From Aquabacter sediminis (lineage in GTDB: Bacteria; Pseudomonadota; Alphaproteobacteria; Rhizobiales; Xanthobacteraceae): DNA of 64,000 nt. The position numbers were made by a program, and so were the translations under genes. The stretch is taken from positions 1 through 64,000 of the forward strand of contig NZ_JARBFX010000003.1 of assembly GCF_028863665.1 (NCBI RefSeq), in the 5' to 3' direction. Position 1 is the stretch's first letter, and each line of letters starts with the position of its first letter. The notes under the pieces were generated by a model, which was given only the letters and a program-made list of their open reading frames with translations, was not told the origin of the DNA and ran no database searches. Below are positions 43,723 through 53,336 of the stretch, in pieces.

Positions 43723-44985
43723 TCACCGCTCGCGGATGGCCCGCTCCAGGAAGGCGGCCACCAGCAAGGCGTTCCGGTCGCGGCCGAAGCGGCCCACCAC
43801 CTGCACGCCCACCGGCAGGCCGGCGGCGTTCTCAAGGCCGGTCACATTGATGCAGGGCGTGCCCATAAGGGTCCACAGACGGTTGAAGAGGGGGGAGCCG
43901 GTGGTGGCAAAGCCCTCCGGCGCCGCGCCGGGGGCGGAGAAGGTGAGCAGCGCGTCATGCTCCGCGAACAGGTCGCCCAAAGCATGGCGGGCGCGCTTGG
44001 CGGTGCGGCGGGCAGAATCATAGGTGTCGGTGGAGATGGTGGCGGCCCGCTCCAGATGGCCGGCCAGCTGCTCGGACATGCCATCGCGGTGGAAGTCATA
44101 GTCATCGGCCAGCGAAATGGCGGCCTCGAAATCCTGGATGACGGCGCACAGGGGATCGGCATCCTCGATTTCCGGCGCCAGGTCGATCACCGTCACCTGG
44201 GCGCCCGCCGCCTCTGCGGCCTTGGCGGCGGCCTCCAGCGCCGCATGGGCGTCCGCGTCTGCACTTTCCGCGCGGGCGGTGCGCACCAAGGCGATGCGCG
44301 GCGCGTTGGCCACGCCATTGCCGATGTCGAGGTCCCGCCCCGTCATGGCCCCCACCGCGAAGGCGACATCCGCCACGCGGGCGCCGAACACGCCGATCGT
44401 GTCCAGATGCCAGGAGAAGGTCTTCATGCCCAAGGTGGGCAAGGTGCGGAAGGTGGGCTTGTAGCCGGTCACCCCGCAAAAGGCCGCCGGTCGGATGACC
44501 GACCCGCCGGTCTGGGTGCCCAGCGCCAGCGGCACCATGCCCGCCGCCACCGCCGCCGCCGAGCCCGAGGACGAGCCGCCGGGCGAGTGGGAGAGATTGC
44601 GCGGATTGCGCGTCACCGAGGGCTTCAGGAAGGCAAATTCCGTGGTCACCGCCTTGCCCGGCACGAGGCCGCCGGCCCGCTTCACCTGCCGCACCACAGG
44701 CGCGTCCTGCGCCGGGCGGTGGCCGGCATAGATCGCAGACCCGTAGGTGGTGGGCAGATCGCGGGTGTCGAGAATGTCCTTCACCGCCACGGCGAGGCCC
44801 GCCAGCGGACGCTGCGCCAGGCCCGGCTTTTGCGCGGCTTTTGCCGCCGCCTCCAGGTCGAGGCTTTCAAAGGCGCGCACCTGGGGTTCGTGGGCGGCGA
44901 TGGCGGCAACGCCTTGGGCGAGCACCTCGGCCGGGGAAAGCCGGCCGGCGCGGATGTCGAGGGCGAGGTCGCGGGCGAGCAGCAT
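43723..44985 (-). CDS. Amidase signature family hydrolase
   Basis: 420 residues. The Ser-cisSer-Lys triad is present: Lys in LAVAVKDILDT, the Gly/Ser stretch SHSPGGSSSGSAAAVAAG, and the nucleophile Ser in GTQTGGSVIRPAAFCGV. The C-terminus GLPVGVQVVGRFGRDRNALLVAA is typical of the GatA/amidase group. It is not a GatA subunit because gatB and gatC are not near. It hydrolyses an unknown amide. The start 44985 has GGAG upstream and begins ARDLALDIRAGRLSPAEV, the standard helix. Confidence 0.88.
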   Translation of the reverse strand: MLLARDLALDIRAGRLSPAEVLAQGVAAIAAHEPQVRAFESLDLEAAAKAAQKPGLAQRPLAGLAVAVKDILDTRDLPTTYGSAIYAGHRPAQDAPVVRQVKRAGGLVPGKAVTTEFAFLKPSVTRNPRNLSHSPGGSSSGSAAAVAAGMVPLALGTQTGGSVIRPAAFCGVTGYKPTFRTLPTLGMKTFSWHLDTIGVFGARVADVAFAVGAMTGRDLDIGNGVANAPRIALVRTARAESADADAHAALEAAAKAAEAAGAQVTVIDLAPEIEDADPLCAVIQDFEAAISLADDYDFHRDGMSEQLAGHLERAATISTDTYDSARRTAKRARHALGDLFAEHDALLTFSAPGAAPEGFATTGSPLFNRLWTLMGTPCINVTGLENAAGLPVGVQVVGRFGRDRNALLVAAFLERAIRER

Positions 44986-45114
44986 GGCGGGGGAACTCCG
45001 GGTACGCGAAACCGAGGGGCCCGGCAGGGCGCCGAGCCGAAAAGCGGGTGCACCTTATCATGCCCGCTCCGGCCCGCTCTGCCTCAGGCGGGCATCATCC
45101 CCACCCACCCGCGC

Positions 45115-45411
45115 TCAAGCCGCATAAGGCACGATCTTCTCGATCTCGCCCGCCAGCCGGGGCGCCTCACTTTCAAGATCATACGCCAGCTGAAGATTGA
45201 GCCAGAAGACGGGGGTGGTGGAGAAGAAGCGGGCGAGACGAAAGGCGGTGTCAGGAGAGATGCCGATCTCCTCCCGCACGATCCGCTCGATGCGGGTGCG
45301 CGGCACGCCAAGCGCCCGCGCCAGCTTGCCGGGACTCAAGGCGAGCGGCACCAGATATTCCTCGCGCAGGAACTCACCAGGGTGAATGGGGTTCGCAAAG
45401 GTAACGGCCAC
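45115..45411 (-). CDS. higA: HigA-type antitoxin, orphan (no higB next to it)
   Basis: 98 residues, GTG start at 45411 with a perfect AAGGAGG ribosome site. IHPGEFLREEYLVPLALSPGKLARALGVPRTRIERI is the HigA/VapI-like XRE helix-turn-helix, and TTPVFWLNLQLAYDLE is the conserved HigA C-terminus. HigA neutralises the mRNA-cleaving toxin HigB and represses the operon. HigB is normally encoded just upstream, but the 164 bases between this gene and pyrB hold no toxin frame. It may be a domesticated repressor. Confidence 0.85.
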   Translation of the reverse strand: MAVTFANPIHPGEFLREEYLVPLALSPGKLARALGVPRTRIERIVREEIGISPDTAFRLARFFSTTPVFWLNLQLAYDLESEAPRLAGEIEKIVPYAA

Positions 45412-45438
45412 GGCGACCCTCCTTGGTCTTCTCCGGCA

Positions 45439-45461
45439 CTTGTATCACAGACTGATACAAG
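45439..45461. promoter_or_regulatory. Perfect dyad upstream of higA, probable HigA operator
   Basis: CTTGTATCA (45439-45447) and TGATACAAG (45453-45461) are perfect inverted arms with a 5-base spacer. Located 27 bases before the higA GTG and about 115 before pyrB, in the divergent gap. It fits an XRE-family dimer site overlapping the promoter. Confidence 0.65.
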
Positions 45462-45575
45462 CCGCTCCCTCCCCCGCCTCGCTGGCGCTCTCCCCATCAA
45501 ACGCGAGGCCCGCACGCGCCTTGCCCCTTCCGCGCTTGCGGGGGGGCGTGGGGTCCGGTATGGCTCCGGCCTGCC

Positions 45576-46523
45576 ATGTCATCAGCCTCGCCCTATACCC
45601 TCTCCTCTCGGCACCTCATCGGTATCGAGGGGCTGTCGGCCGCCGAGATCGTCGGCCTGCTCGATCTTGCCGAGGAGTTTGTCACCCTCAACCGGCAAGT
45701 GGAAAAGAAGCGGACCACCCTGCGCGGGCGGACGCAGATCAACCTCTTCTTCGAGGCCTCCACCCGCACCCAGTCCTCGTTCGAGATCGCCGGAAAGCGG
45801 CTCGGCGCGGACGTGATGAACATGTCGGTGGGCAATTCCTCGGTGAAGAAGGGCGAGAGCCTCATCGATACGGCGGTGACGCTGAACGCCATGCATCCCG
45901 ACCTTTTGGTGGTGCGCCACCACGCGTCCGGCGCGGTCGCCCTGCTCGCCCGCAAGGTGGATTGCTGCGTCATCAATGCCGGCGACGGGGCGCACGAGCA
46001 CCCGACCCAGGCGCTGCTCGACGCGCTCACCATCCGCCGCAACAAGGGCACCATCCAGGGGCTCACCGTGGCCATTTGTGGCGACGTGATGCATTCGCGG
46101 GTGGCCCGCTCCAACATCCATCTGCTCCACACGCTGGGTGCCCAGGTGCGTGTGGTCGCCCCCTCCACCTTGCTGCCGAGCGGCATCGAGCAGTTCGGCG
46201 TGGAGGTGCACAAGACCATGGAGAGCGGGTTGGAGGGGGCGGACATCGTCATGATGCTGCGCCTCCAGCGCGAGCGCATGGCAGGGTCCTTCATCCCCTC
46301 GGTGAAGGAATATTTCCACTATTTCGGCCTCGACGAGCAGAAGCTGCGGCGGGCCAAGCCCGATGCGCTGGTGATGCATCCCGGCCCCATGAACCGGGGC
46401 GTGGAGATCGATTCGGCGGTCGCGGACGGCGCCCAGTCGCTGATCCGCGAACAGGTGGAGATGGGCGTCGCCGTGCGCATGGCGGTGCTGGACATGCTGG
46501 CGCGGAAGCTTCCCAATGCGTGA
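45576..46523 (+). CDS. pyrB: Aspartate carbamoyltransferase catalytic subunit
   Basis: 315 residues, full length. It makes N-carbamoyl-aspartate in pyrimidine synthesis. The carbamoyl phosphate motif [13 protein letters not shown], the 80s loop [23 protein letters not shown] and [11 protein letters not shown] and [11 protein letters not shown] are all present. No regulatory subunit pyrI is seen. It overlaps pyrC' by 8 bases and in organisms with this gene pair the two proteins form a mixed complex. Confidence 0.95.
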   Translation: MSSASPYTLSSRHLIGIEGLSAAEIVGLLDLAEEFVTLNRQVEKKRTTLRGRTQINLFFEASTRTQSSFEIAGKRLGADVMNMSVGNSSVKKGESLIDTAVTLNAMHPDLLVVRHHASGAVALLARKVDCCVINAGDGAHEHPTQALLDALTIRRNKGTIQGLTVAICGDVMHSRVARSNIHLLHTLGAQVRVVAPSTLLPSGIEQFGVEVHKTMESGLEGADIVMMLRLQRERMAGSFIPSVKEYFHYFGLDEQKLRRAKPDALVMHPGPMNRGVEIDSAVADGAQSLIREQVEMGVAVRMAVLDMLARKLPNA

Positions 46524-47835
46524 GAATGGTCGCCCCCTCTGGTCCGAGCCCCATCCTTTGGTGCTCGCCAATGCCCGCATCATCGACCCCTCCCGCGGCG
46601 CCGATTATCGCGGTGACGTGCTGCTTTCCGACGGCATCATCCGCGATGCCGGCTTTGGCCTTGCCGCATCCGGCGTGCCCGAAGGCGCCGAGGTGGTGGA
46701 TTGCGCCGGGGCGGTGGTCGCCCCTGGCCTCGTGGACATGCGCGCCTTCGTGGGCGAGCCGGGCGCCGAGCATCGCGAGACGCTGGCCTCCGCCAGCCAT
46801 GCCGCCGCTGCCGGCGGCGTGACCACCATCGTCTGCCAGCCGGACACGGACCCGGTGGTGGACGACCCGGCCATCGTGGACTTCATCCTGCGCCGCGCCC
46901 GCGATACGGCGGTGGTGCGAGTCCACCCCATGGCCGCCCTCACCAAGGGCCTCAAGGGCGAGGAGATGACCGAGATCGGCCTGCTCCAGGCCGCCGGCGC
47001 CGTCGCCTTCACGGACGGCGACCGCTCGGTGAAGAGCGCCCAGGTGCTGCGCCGGTCGCTGGCCTATGGCCGCGACTTCGACGCCCTGGTGGTCCACCAC
47101 ACCGAGGACGCCACCATGTCGGGCGGCGCCATGAACGAGGGCGCCTTCGCCTCACGCCTCGGCTTGTCGGGCATTCCCCGCGCGGCCGAGACCATCGTGC
47201 TGGAACGCGACCTGCGCTTGGTGGCCATGACCCAGGGCCGCTACCACGCCGCCTCGCTCACCTGCATGGAATCGCTGGAGGTGCTCGCCCGCGCCAAGGA
47301 AGCCGGCCTGCCGGTAACCGCCTCGGTGAGCATCAACCACCTGTCCTTCAACGAGCTGGACATCGGCCAGTACCGCACCTTCTTCAAGCTGCGCCCGCCG
47401 CTGCGCGCCGAGGACGACCGGCAGGCCCTGATCCGGGCGCTCGCCTCCGGCCTCATTGACGTGGTGGTCTCCGACCACACGCCGCAGGACGTGGAGGTCA
47501 AGCGCCTGCCGTTTGCGGAAGCCGAGCCGGGCGCCATCGGGCTGGAGACCTTGCTCTCGGCCGCCTTGCGCCTGGTGCATTCCGAGCAGGTGGATCTGGT
47601 CAACCTGCTCTATGCCCTCTCCACCAAGCCGGCCGACCTGCTGGGGCTGAATGCCGGCACCTTGCGGCCGGGCGCCCCGGCGGACGTGATCGTGTTCGAT
47701 CCCGACCTGCCCTATGTGCTCGACCCCCGGCAATTGAAGTCGCGCTCGCGCAACACCCCCTTCGACGAGGCCCGCCTCTCCGGCCGGGTGCTTCGCACGG
47801 TGGTGGCAGGGCGGACGGTCTACGAACTGGTGTGA
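46516..47835 (+). CDS. pyrC: Dihydroorotase-like PyrC' (inactive type, ATCase partner)
   Basis: 439 residues of the amidohydrolase fold. The metal motif that in active dihydroorotases reads DMHVHLREPG is here [10 protein letters not shown], so both zinc histidines are lost, and the later catalytic motif DHAPH is changed to SDHTPQ. The overall fold is kept ([26 protein letters not shown]). This matches PyrC' proteins that do not catalyse but support dodecameric ATCase with PyrB. A true pyrC must then exist elsewhere in the genome. Translationally coupled to pyrB. Confidence 0.88.
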   Translation: MRENGRPLWSEPHPLVLANARIIDPSRGADYRGDVLLSDGIIRDAGFGLAASGVPEGAEVVDCAGAVVAPGLVDMRAFVGEPGAEHRETLASASHAAAAGGVTTIVCQPDTDPVVDDPAIVDFILRRARDTAVVRVHPMAALTKGLKGEEMTEIGLLQAAGAVAFTDGDRSVKSAQVLRRSLAYGRDFDALVVHHTEDATMSGGAMNEGAFASRLGLSGIPRAAETIVLERDLRLVAMTQGRYHAASLTCMESLEVLARAKEAGLPVTASVSINHLSFNELDIGQYRTFFKLRPPLRAEDDRQALIRALASGLIDVVVSDHTPQDVEVKRLPFAEAEPGAIGLETLLSAALRLVHSEQVDLVNLLYALSTKPADLLGLNAGTLRPGAPADVIVFDPDLPYVLDPRQLKSRSRNTPFDEARLSGRVLRTVVAGRTVYELV

Positions 47836-47995
47836 GCCGGGCTGGATCGTCGTCGCCCCCCGGTCGCCGCAAATTGATCGTCAGGGCGGACAAATGTCCG
47901 CTTTGGAGAACGCTTCGCACCCTGGATTGCGGTGCGCCGTGAGCGCACCTTAGTCTAAGCCTAGAATTGATGTTCCTCCGGCTTCCTCGGACCCC

Positions 47996-48634
47996 ATGTC
48001 GACCTTGATCTGGAGCCTTTCGCTCCCCCTCACCTTGGCCAGCGCTGCATTGGGATACCTTTTGGGGTCCATCCCCTTCGGCATCCTCGTGACGCGCCTC
48101 GCCGGCACCACCGACATCCGAACCATCGGCTCAGGCAATATCGGTGCCACCAATGTGCTGCGCACCGGACGCAAGGACTTGGCCGCCGCCACCCTCCTGG
48201 GAGATGCCCTGAAGGGAACGGTGGCCGTGCTTCTGGCGCGGGCGCTGTTCGGGCCGGAAGCCGCTCTGGTTGCTGGCTTTTTTGCCTTTTTGGGTCATCT
48301 CTGGCCGGTCTGGCTGGGCTTCAAAGGTGGTAAGGGAGTAGCGACATTCTTGGGCGTGACCTTAGCCCTCTATTGGCCGTCCGCCTTGGCTTTTGCGCTG
48401 GTCTGGCTCTTGGTGGCCTATCTCAGCCGCTACTCGTCCCTGGCGGCGCTCATCGCCTCCGTGGCGACCCCTGTCAGCGCCTATCTGCTGGGCGCCCCGA
48501 CCACCGCTATCTTCCTGGCGGGACTTGCTTTTCTGCTCTGGCTGAAGCACCACGCCAACATCGCCCGCCTCCTCGCCGGCACCGAAGGGCGGATCGGCGC
48601 CAAGTCAAAAAGCGCTGAAGGCTCAAAGGGATGA
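47996..48634 (+). CDS. plsY: Acyl-phosphate glycerol-3-phosphate acyltransferase
   Basis: 212 residues, about five membrane helices. It acylates glycerol-3-phosphate with acyl-phosphate in phospholipid synthesis in the inner membrane. The three PlsY motifs are seen: [23 protein letters not shown] and [16 protein letters not shown], plus [17 protein letters not shown] at the end. The stop overlaps the dprA ATG by 4 bases. The 160 bases before it after pyrC' have no gene. Confidence 0.95.
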   Translation: MSTLIWSLSLPLTLASAALGYLLGSIPFGILVTRLAGTTDIRTIGSGNIGATNVLRTGRKDLAAATLLGDALKGTVAVLLARALFGPEAALVAGFFAFLGHLWPVWLGFKGGKGVATFLGVTLALYWPSALAFALVWLLVAYLSRYSSLAALIASVATPVSAYLLGAPTTAIFLAGLAFLLWLKHHANIARLLAGTEGRIGAKSKSAEGSKG

Positions 48635-49740
48635 GCAAGAGCGGCGCCCGGCTTTCCCCCGCCCAGCGCCGCGACTGGCTGCGGCTGATCCGCACTGAGC
48701 ATGTGGGTCCCCGCACCTTCCGGGCCCTGATCAACCAGTTCGGCGGCGCCGCCTTGGCCCTCGAAGCCTTGCCAGACCTGGCTTTGCGAGGGGGCCGGCT
48801 GATCCCGCCGCGCATCCCCACCATCGCCGAGACCGAGGACGAGATCGCGGCGCTGACCCGCATGGGCGGGCGGCTCCTGACGCTGGCCGATACCGCTTAC
48901 CCCAACCATTTGAGAATGCTCGACGATTCGCCGCCCGTCCTGGCCGTGCGCGGGCAGGATCGCGCCCTGATCGCCCCCATGGTTGCCATTGTCGGCGCCC
49001 GCAACGCCTCCGCCGCCGGCCGCACCATGGCCGCGCGCCTCGCCAAGGACTTGGGCCAGAACGGCTTTTCCGTCGTCTCGGGCCTCGCCCGCGGCATCGA
49101 CGCGGCCGCCCACGGGGCGAGCCTCGCCACCGGCACGGTGGGGGTCTTCGCCGGCGGCCTTGCCAAGCCCTATCCGGCTGAAAACATTGCACTTATGGAA
49201 GAGATCCTGGCGGCTGGTGCGCTCGTGTCGGAAATGCCGCTGGCCTGGGAGCCCCGCGCCCGCGACTTCCCACGGCGCAATCGCCTGGTCTCCGGCATGG
49301 CGCTTGGGGTCGTGGTGGTGGAGGCGGCCGAACGCTCCGGCTCCCTGATCACCGCGCGCCTGGCCGCCGAGCAGGGCCGCGAGGTCTTCGCCGTCCCCGG
49401 CTCGCCGCTCGATCCGCGCGCCGGCGGCTCCAACAAGCTGTTGAAGACGGGCGCCACGCTGGTGACGGAAGTCTCTGATATCCTTGAAAGTCTTACCCCT
49501 CAGCTGGCGCGTCTCCCGCCGCCCGAGGTGCAATCTCCGGGTGAAGCCACGGGCCTTGAGCCACCCCCGGATACGCTGCGCGCGCGCATTCTGGAACTGC
49601 TCGGGCCTGTGCCCACGCCCATCGACGATCTGGTCCGCCTGTCCGGCGCCAGCGCCGCCCAGACCCAGGTGGTCCTCCTGGAGCTGGAACTGGCGGGTCG
49701 CCTGGAGCGGCACGCAGGAGGCCTCGTCTCCCTCCTATGA
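48631..49740 (+). CDS. dprA: DNA-processing protein DprA (Smf)
   Basis: 369 residues. It binds incoming single-stranded DNA during natural transformation and loads RecA. The Rossmann-like core has [55 protein letters not shown] and [21 protein letters not shown], then [20 protein letters not shown]. The C-terminal winged helix (from about 310) is [20 protein letters not shown], as in most DprA. An N-terminal SAM-like helical region is present. Coupled to plsY. Confidence 0.95.
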   Translation: MSKSGARLSPAQRRDWLRLIRTEHVGPRTFRALINQFGGAALALEALPDLALRGGRLIPPRIPTIAETEDEIAALTRMGGRLLTLADTAYPNHLRMLDDSPPVLAVRGQDRALIAPMVAIVGARNASAAGRTMAARLAKDLGQNGFSVVSGLARGIDAAAHGASLATGTVGVFAGGLAKPYPAENIALMEEILAAGALVSEMPLAWEPRARDFPRRNRLVSGMALGVVVVEAAERSGSLITARLAAEQGREVFAVPGSPLDPRAGGSNKLLKTGATLVTEVSDILESLTPQLARLPPPEVQSPGEATGLEPPPDTLRARILELLGPVPTPIDDLVRLSGASAAQTQVVLLELELAGRLERHAGGLVSLL

Positions 49741-49747
49741 GGGCAGC

Positions 49748-49936
49748 TCACTCCCGCCCGCTTTCGGCCTTGCGCAGCACGCCGCGGGCCTCCAGCAGCA
49801 CCATTTCCAAGAGATAGCAAAGGGTTGTCAGACGATGGCCACGCGCCACCTTTGACAATTCCCCCGCCAGCGATGCCACATAAGTGGCGAAATCTACCGC
49901 GTCGCCCGGTTCTCTCCCGGGGGATCCGCCCGACAT
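49748..49936 (-). CDS. Small conserved hypothetical protein of Hyphomicrobiales
   Basis: 62 residues. DFATYVASLAGELSKVARGH then RLTTLCYLLEMVLLEA forms two amphipathic helices, a pattern I associate with short proteins encoded next to dprA/topA in this order. The ATG at 49936 has weak Shine-Dalgarno support. It is antisense-oriented between dprA and topA with a very short gap to dprA. Function unknown. Confidence 0.65.
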   Translation of the reverse strand: MSGGSPGREPGDAVDFATYVASLAGELSKVARGHRLTTLCYLLEMVLLEARGVLRKAESGRE

Positions 49937-50126
49937 GCCATTGCTCCCGTCCCTGCATGCCCATACTGTAGATAGATGATCTTTTTTCTAGCTACCTAAG
50001 GTTGTAGATCGCATTTCCCTTTGGCGATCGGCCCGTGCCGCGGAGGATTTGACACATTCCCCATCGCCCCCCATGTTGCCGCCGCCGCCAGGGGCTGCGG
50101 TAGCCTTTCAAGAGACAGCGTCGGTC

Positions 50127-52883
50127 ATGCAGGTCGTCATCGTCGAATCGCCGGCTAAAGCGAAGACGATCAACAAATATCTCGGCCCGGACTACGAGGT
50201 GATCGCCTCGTACGGCCATGTGCGCGATCTTCCCTCCAAGGACGGATCGGTGGACCCCGATGCGGATTTCCGCATGCTCTGGGAGGTCGACCCCAAGGCG
50301 CAGAAGCGGCTCAACGAGATCGCCAAGGCGGTCAAGGAAGCCGATGGCCTGATCCTCGCCACCGACCCGGATCGGGAAGGCGAGGCCATTTCCTGGCATG
50401 TGCTTGAGATTCTTCGGGAAAAGAAGGCGCTGAAGGGCCAGAAGGTCGAGCGGGTGGTGTTCAACGCCATTACCAAGCAGGCCGTTCTGGACGCCATGAA
50501 GGCGCCCCGCGCCGTGGATGTGGCGCTGGTGGATGCCTATCTGGCCCGTCGTGCGCTCGACTATCTGGTGGGCTTCACCCTCTCTCCCGTGCTCTGGCGC
50601 AAGCTTCCCGGCGCCCGCTCCGCCGGCCGCGTGCAATCGGTGGCGCTGCGTCTCGTCTGCGACCGGGAACGAGAGATAGAGACCTTCGTTGCCCGCGAAT
50701 ACTGGTCGATCCTGGCCCAGCTGGCGACCCCGCGCGGCGATGCCTTTGAGGCCCGCCTATCCGGTGCCGACGGCAAGAAGATCACCCGTCTTTCGGTCGG
50801 AACAGCGGAGGAAGCCGCCGCATTCCGTGCAGATCTGGAGCGCGCGGCCTTCACCGTTCGCTCGGTGGAGGCAAAGCCCGTCAAGCGGCATCCCCAGCCG
50901 CCCTTCACCACCTCCACCTTGCAGCAGGAGGCCAGCCGCAAGCTGGGCCTTGCTCCGGCGCGCACCATGCAGATCGCCCAGCGCCTCTATGAAGGCGTGG
51001 ACGTGGGCGGCGAGACGGTGGGCCTCATCACCTATATGCGAACCGACGGCGTCGACATGGCGCCCGAGGCGGTCGCAGCCACCCGCAGCGCCATCTCGGA
51101 CCAGTTCGGCGGGCGCTATCTGCCTGCGGTGCCTCGCAAATACACCACCAAGGCGAAGAATGCCCAGGAGGCCCACGAGGCCATCCGCCCGACCGATCCC
51201 TCCCGCACGCCGAAGTCGGTCGCCCGTCACCTGGACGCCGACCAGGCGCGCCTCTACGACCTCATCTGGACGCGCACGGTCGCCAGCCAGATGGAATCGG
51301 CCGAGTTGGAGCGCACCACCGCCGACATCCTTGCCCAGGCTGGCTCCCGCGCGCTGGAGTTGACCGCGACTGGCACCGTGGTGAAGTTCGACGGCTTCCT
51401 CACTCTCTACCGCGAGGGCAAGGACGACGAGGACGACGACGAGGAGAGCCGGCGCCTGCCCGCCATGTCCACCGGCGAGAAGCTGGACAAGCGGGGCATC
51501 CAGACCACCCAGCACTTCACCGAACCGCCTCCCCGCTATTCGGAAGCCTCGCTCGTCAAGCGGATGGAAGAGCTGGGCATTGGTCGCCCCTCGACCTATG
51601 CGGCCGTGCTCGCAGTGTTGCGCGACCGCGAATATGTGAAGCTCGAGAAGAAGCGCCTCGTTCCGGAGGACAAGGGACGGCTCGTGACAGCCTTCCTGCA
51701 GAGCTTCTTCACCCGCTATGTTGAGTATGACTTCACGGCGGACCTGGAAGAAAAGCTCGACAAGATCTCCGCCGATGAGATCGACTGGAAGCAGGTCTTG
51801 CGCGAGTTCTGGGCAGACTTCGCCCTCGCTGTGGATGCCACGAAGGACCTGCGCGTCTCCCAGGTGCTCGATGCCCTGGACGAGATGCTCACGGCGCACA
51901 TCTTCCCGCCCGCCACCGATGGCAGCAATCCCCGCGCCTGCCCCACCTGCGGAACGGGGCGCCTGTCGCTGAAGATGGGCAAGTTCGGCGCCTTCATCGG
52001 CTGCTCCAACTACCCCGAGTGCCGCTATACGCGCCCCCTGTCGGGCGGCGAGGCGGCGCCGGAGGGTGATGGCGTGCGCAAGCTGGGGGCCGATCCGGAG
52101 ACGGGGCTGGAAGTGACTGTCCGCGACGGTCGCTTCGGTGCCTATCTGCAGCTGGGCGAGGGCGCCGAGGGCGAGAAGCCCAAGCGATCCAGCCTGCCGA
52201 AAGGCGTCACCCCAGCCAGCATCGATCTCGACACCGCCTTGAAACTCCTGGCCTTGCCCCGCGAGATCGGACGCCATCCCGCAGACCAGGAGCCGATCCT
52301 GGCGGGCATTGGCCGCTACGGCCCCTACGTCCAGCACGGCCGCACCTATGCGAACCTGGAGGCGGACGACGACATTCTCGCCATCGGCCTCAACCGGGCC
52401 GTGGCGCTGATCGCGGACAAGCAAAGCAAAGGCGGGCGCGGCGGCGCGGCGGCCACAGGGCGCTCGCTCGGCGATCATCCAACGCTCGGCGGCGCCATCA
52501 CGGTGCGGGCCGGCCGCTTCGGGCCCTATGTGAACCATGGCAAGGTCAATGCCACCTTGCCTAAGTCCGTGGACCCCGAGACGCTTTCCTTGGAACAGGC
52601 GGTGGAATTGATCACCGCGAAGGCCGCAGCGTCTCCCGCAAAGCCCGCCCGAGGTGGCGCGCGCAAGGCCAAGGCGGGCGCCGAGGAAGGCGACGCGCCA
52701 GTCAAGAAGCCCGCCGCCAAGAAGGCGTCTGCCAGCAAGGCGACCGCCAAAAAGCCCGCCACCAAGTCCAACGCCAATACCGCAACGGACAAGGCGGCAA
52801 CGGGCAAGACGGCAACAGCAAAGCCCGCCTCGACGAAGGCCAGTACGCCAGCCAAGTCAGGCAAGGCATCCAAGGCGGGATGA
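50127..52883 (+). CDS. topA: DNA topoisomerase I
   Basis: 918 residues. It relaxes negative supercoils. TOPRIM domain at the start (VVIVESPAKAKTINKYLG, ATDPDREGEAISWH), active-site Tyr303 in ITYMRTDGVDM, SAGRVQSVALRLV and GRPSTYA. C-terminal part has one Cys4 zinc ribbon (CPTCGTGRLSLKMG then CSNYPEC), two further topo-C repeats (FGAYLQLG, YGPYVQHG, FGPYVNHG) and a long Lys/Ala/Thr-rich tail. The ATG at 50127 is fixed by the first TOPRIM strand; the longer frame is not conserved. Confidence 0.96.
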   Translation: MQVVIVESPAKAKTINKYLGPDYEVIASYGHVRDLPSKDGSVDPDADFRMLWEVDPKAQKRLNEIAKAVKEADGLILATDPDREGEAISWHVLEILREKKALKGQKVERVVFNAITKQAVLDAMKAPRAVDVALVDAYLARRALDYLVGFTLSPVLWRKLPGARSAGRVQSVALRLVCDREREIETFVAREYWSILAQLATPRGDAFEARLSGADGKKITRLSVGTAEEAAAFRADLERAAFTVRSVEAKPVKRHPQPPFTTSTLQQEASRKLGLAPARTMQIAQRLYEGVDVGGETVGLITYMRTDGVDMAPEAVAATRSAISDQFGGRYLPAVPRKYTTKAKNAQEAHEAIRPTDPSRTPKSVARHLDADQARLYDLIWTRTVASQMESAELERTTADILAQAGSRALELTATGTVVKFDGFLTLYREGKDDEDDDEESRRLPAMSTGEKLDKRGIQTTQHFTEPPPRYSEASLVKRMEELGIGRPSTYAAVLAVLRDREYVKLEKKRLVPEDKGRLVTAFLQSFFTRYVEYDFTADLEEKLDKISADEIDWKQVLREFWADFALAVDATKDLRVSQVLDALDEMLTAHIFPPATDGSNPRACPTCGTGRLSLKMGKFGAFIGCSNYPECRYTRPLSGGEAAPEGDGVRKLGADPETGLEVTVRDGRFGAYLQLGEGAEGEKPKRSSLPKGVTPASIDLDTALKLLALPREIGRHPADQEPILAGIGRYGPYVQHGRTYANLEADDDILAIGLNRAVALIADKQSKGGRGGAAATGRSLGDHPTLGGAITVRAGRFGPYVNHGKVNATLPKSVDPETLSLEQAVELITAKAAASPAKPARGGARKAKAGAEEGDAPVKKPAAKKASASKATAKKPATKSNANTATDKAATGKTATAKPASTKASTPAKSGKASKAG

Positions 52884-52978
52884 TATCCGGCTGGGTCTGA
52901 ACAGTCCGAGTGGTCGCAATCGCGGCCGCTCGGACGTATTGATGCCAGATCAGAAGACGTCGGCAGCGGACGGGACCG

Positions 52979-53242
52979 CTAGGACGCCCGGCATGTGAAC
53001 TTCGTTCCGTTCGAGGTCACCCCGGACGCAACATTACCCTTCTTCTCCACCGGGTAGTAATTACCGCTACTGAAGCCAACGAGATGAATATAGGCGGCAT
53101 CACCGCCTTTGTATTCGCTTGCTTGCAGACCCGACGCGCTGCAGGTCCAGGTGACAGGCTTGGCATCCTGCTTGGTTTGGGCAGACGCCAGACCCGGCAT
53201 AGCCAAGACCAGGGCCAACACCCCGAAAAGTGTGCGCACCAT
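52979..53242 (-). CDS. Small exported protein of unknown function
   Basis: 87 residues. Signal peptide RTLFGVLALVLAMPGLASA. The mature 65 residues hold two Cys (WTCSASG and KFTCRAS) that probably form a disulfide, with YIHLVGFSSGNYYPV between. I do not recognise the family. AAGGGGGGCG precedes the ATG. Stands alone between topA and an MFS gene. Confidence 0.65.
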   Translation of the reverse strand: MVRTLFGVLALVLAMPGLASAQTKQDAKPVTWTCSASGLQASEYKGGDAAYIHLVGFSSGNYYPVEKKGNVASGVTSNGTKFTCRAS

Positions 53243-53336
53243 TTTCGCCCCCCTTGAAGGATCGGCATCAGCTTACCACAATCCGCTTTGGTGTCAGCTG
53301 ATGTCCCGCCGCGGCACACGGCGAGAAGCGCGCCTT

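Noticed and set aside
45412-45575. A hidden higB toxin gene between higA and pyrB
   Set aside because: The 164 bases hold no frame with HigB-like sequence on either strand; the dyad and promoters fill the space.
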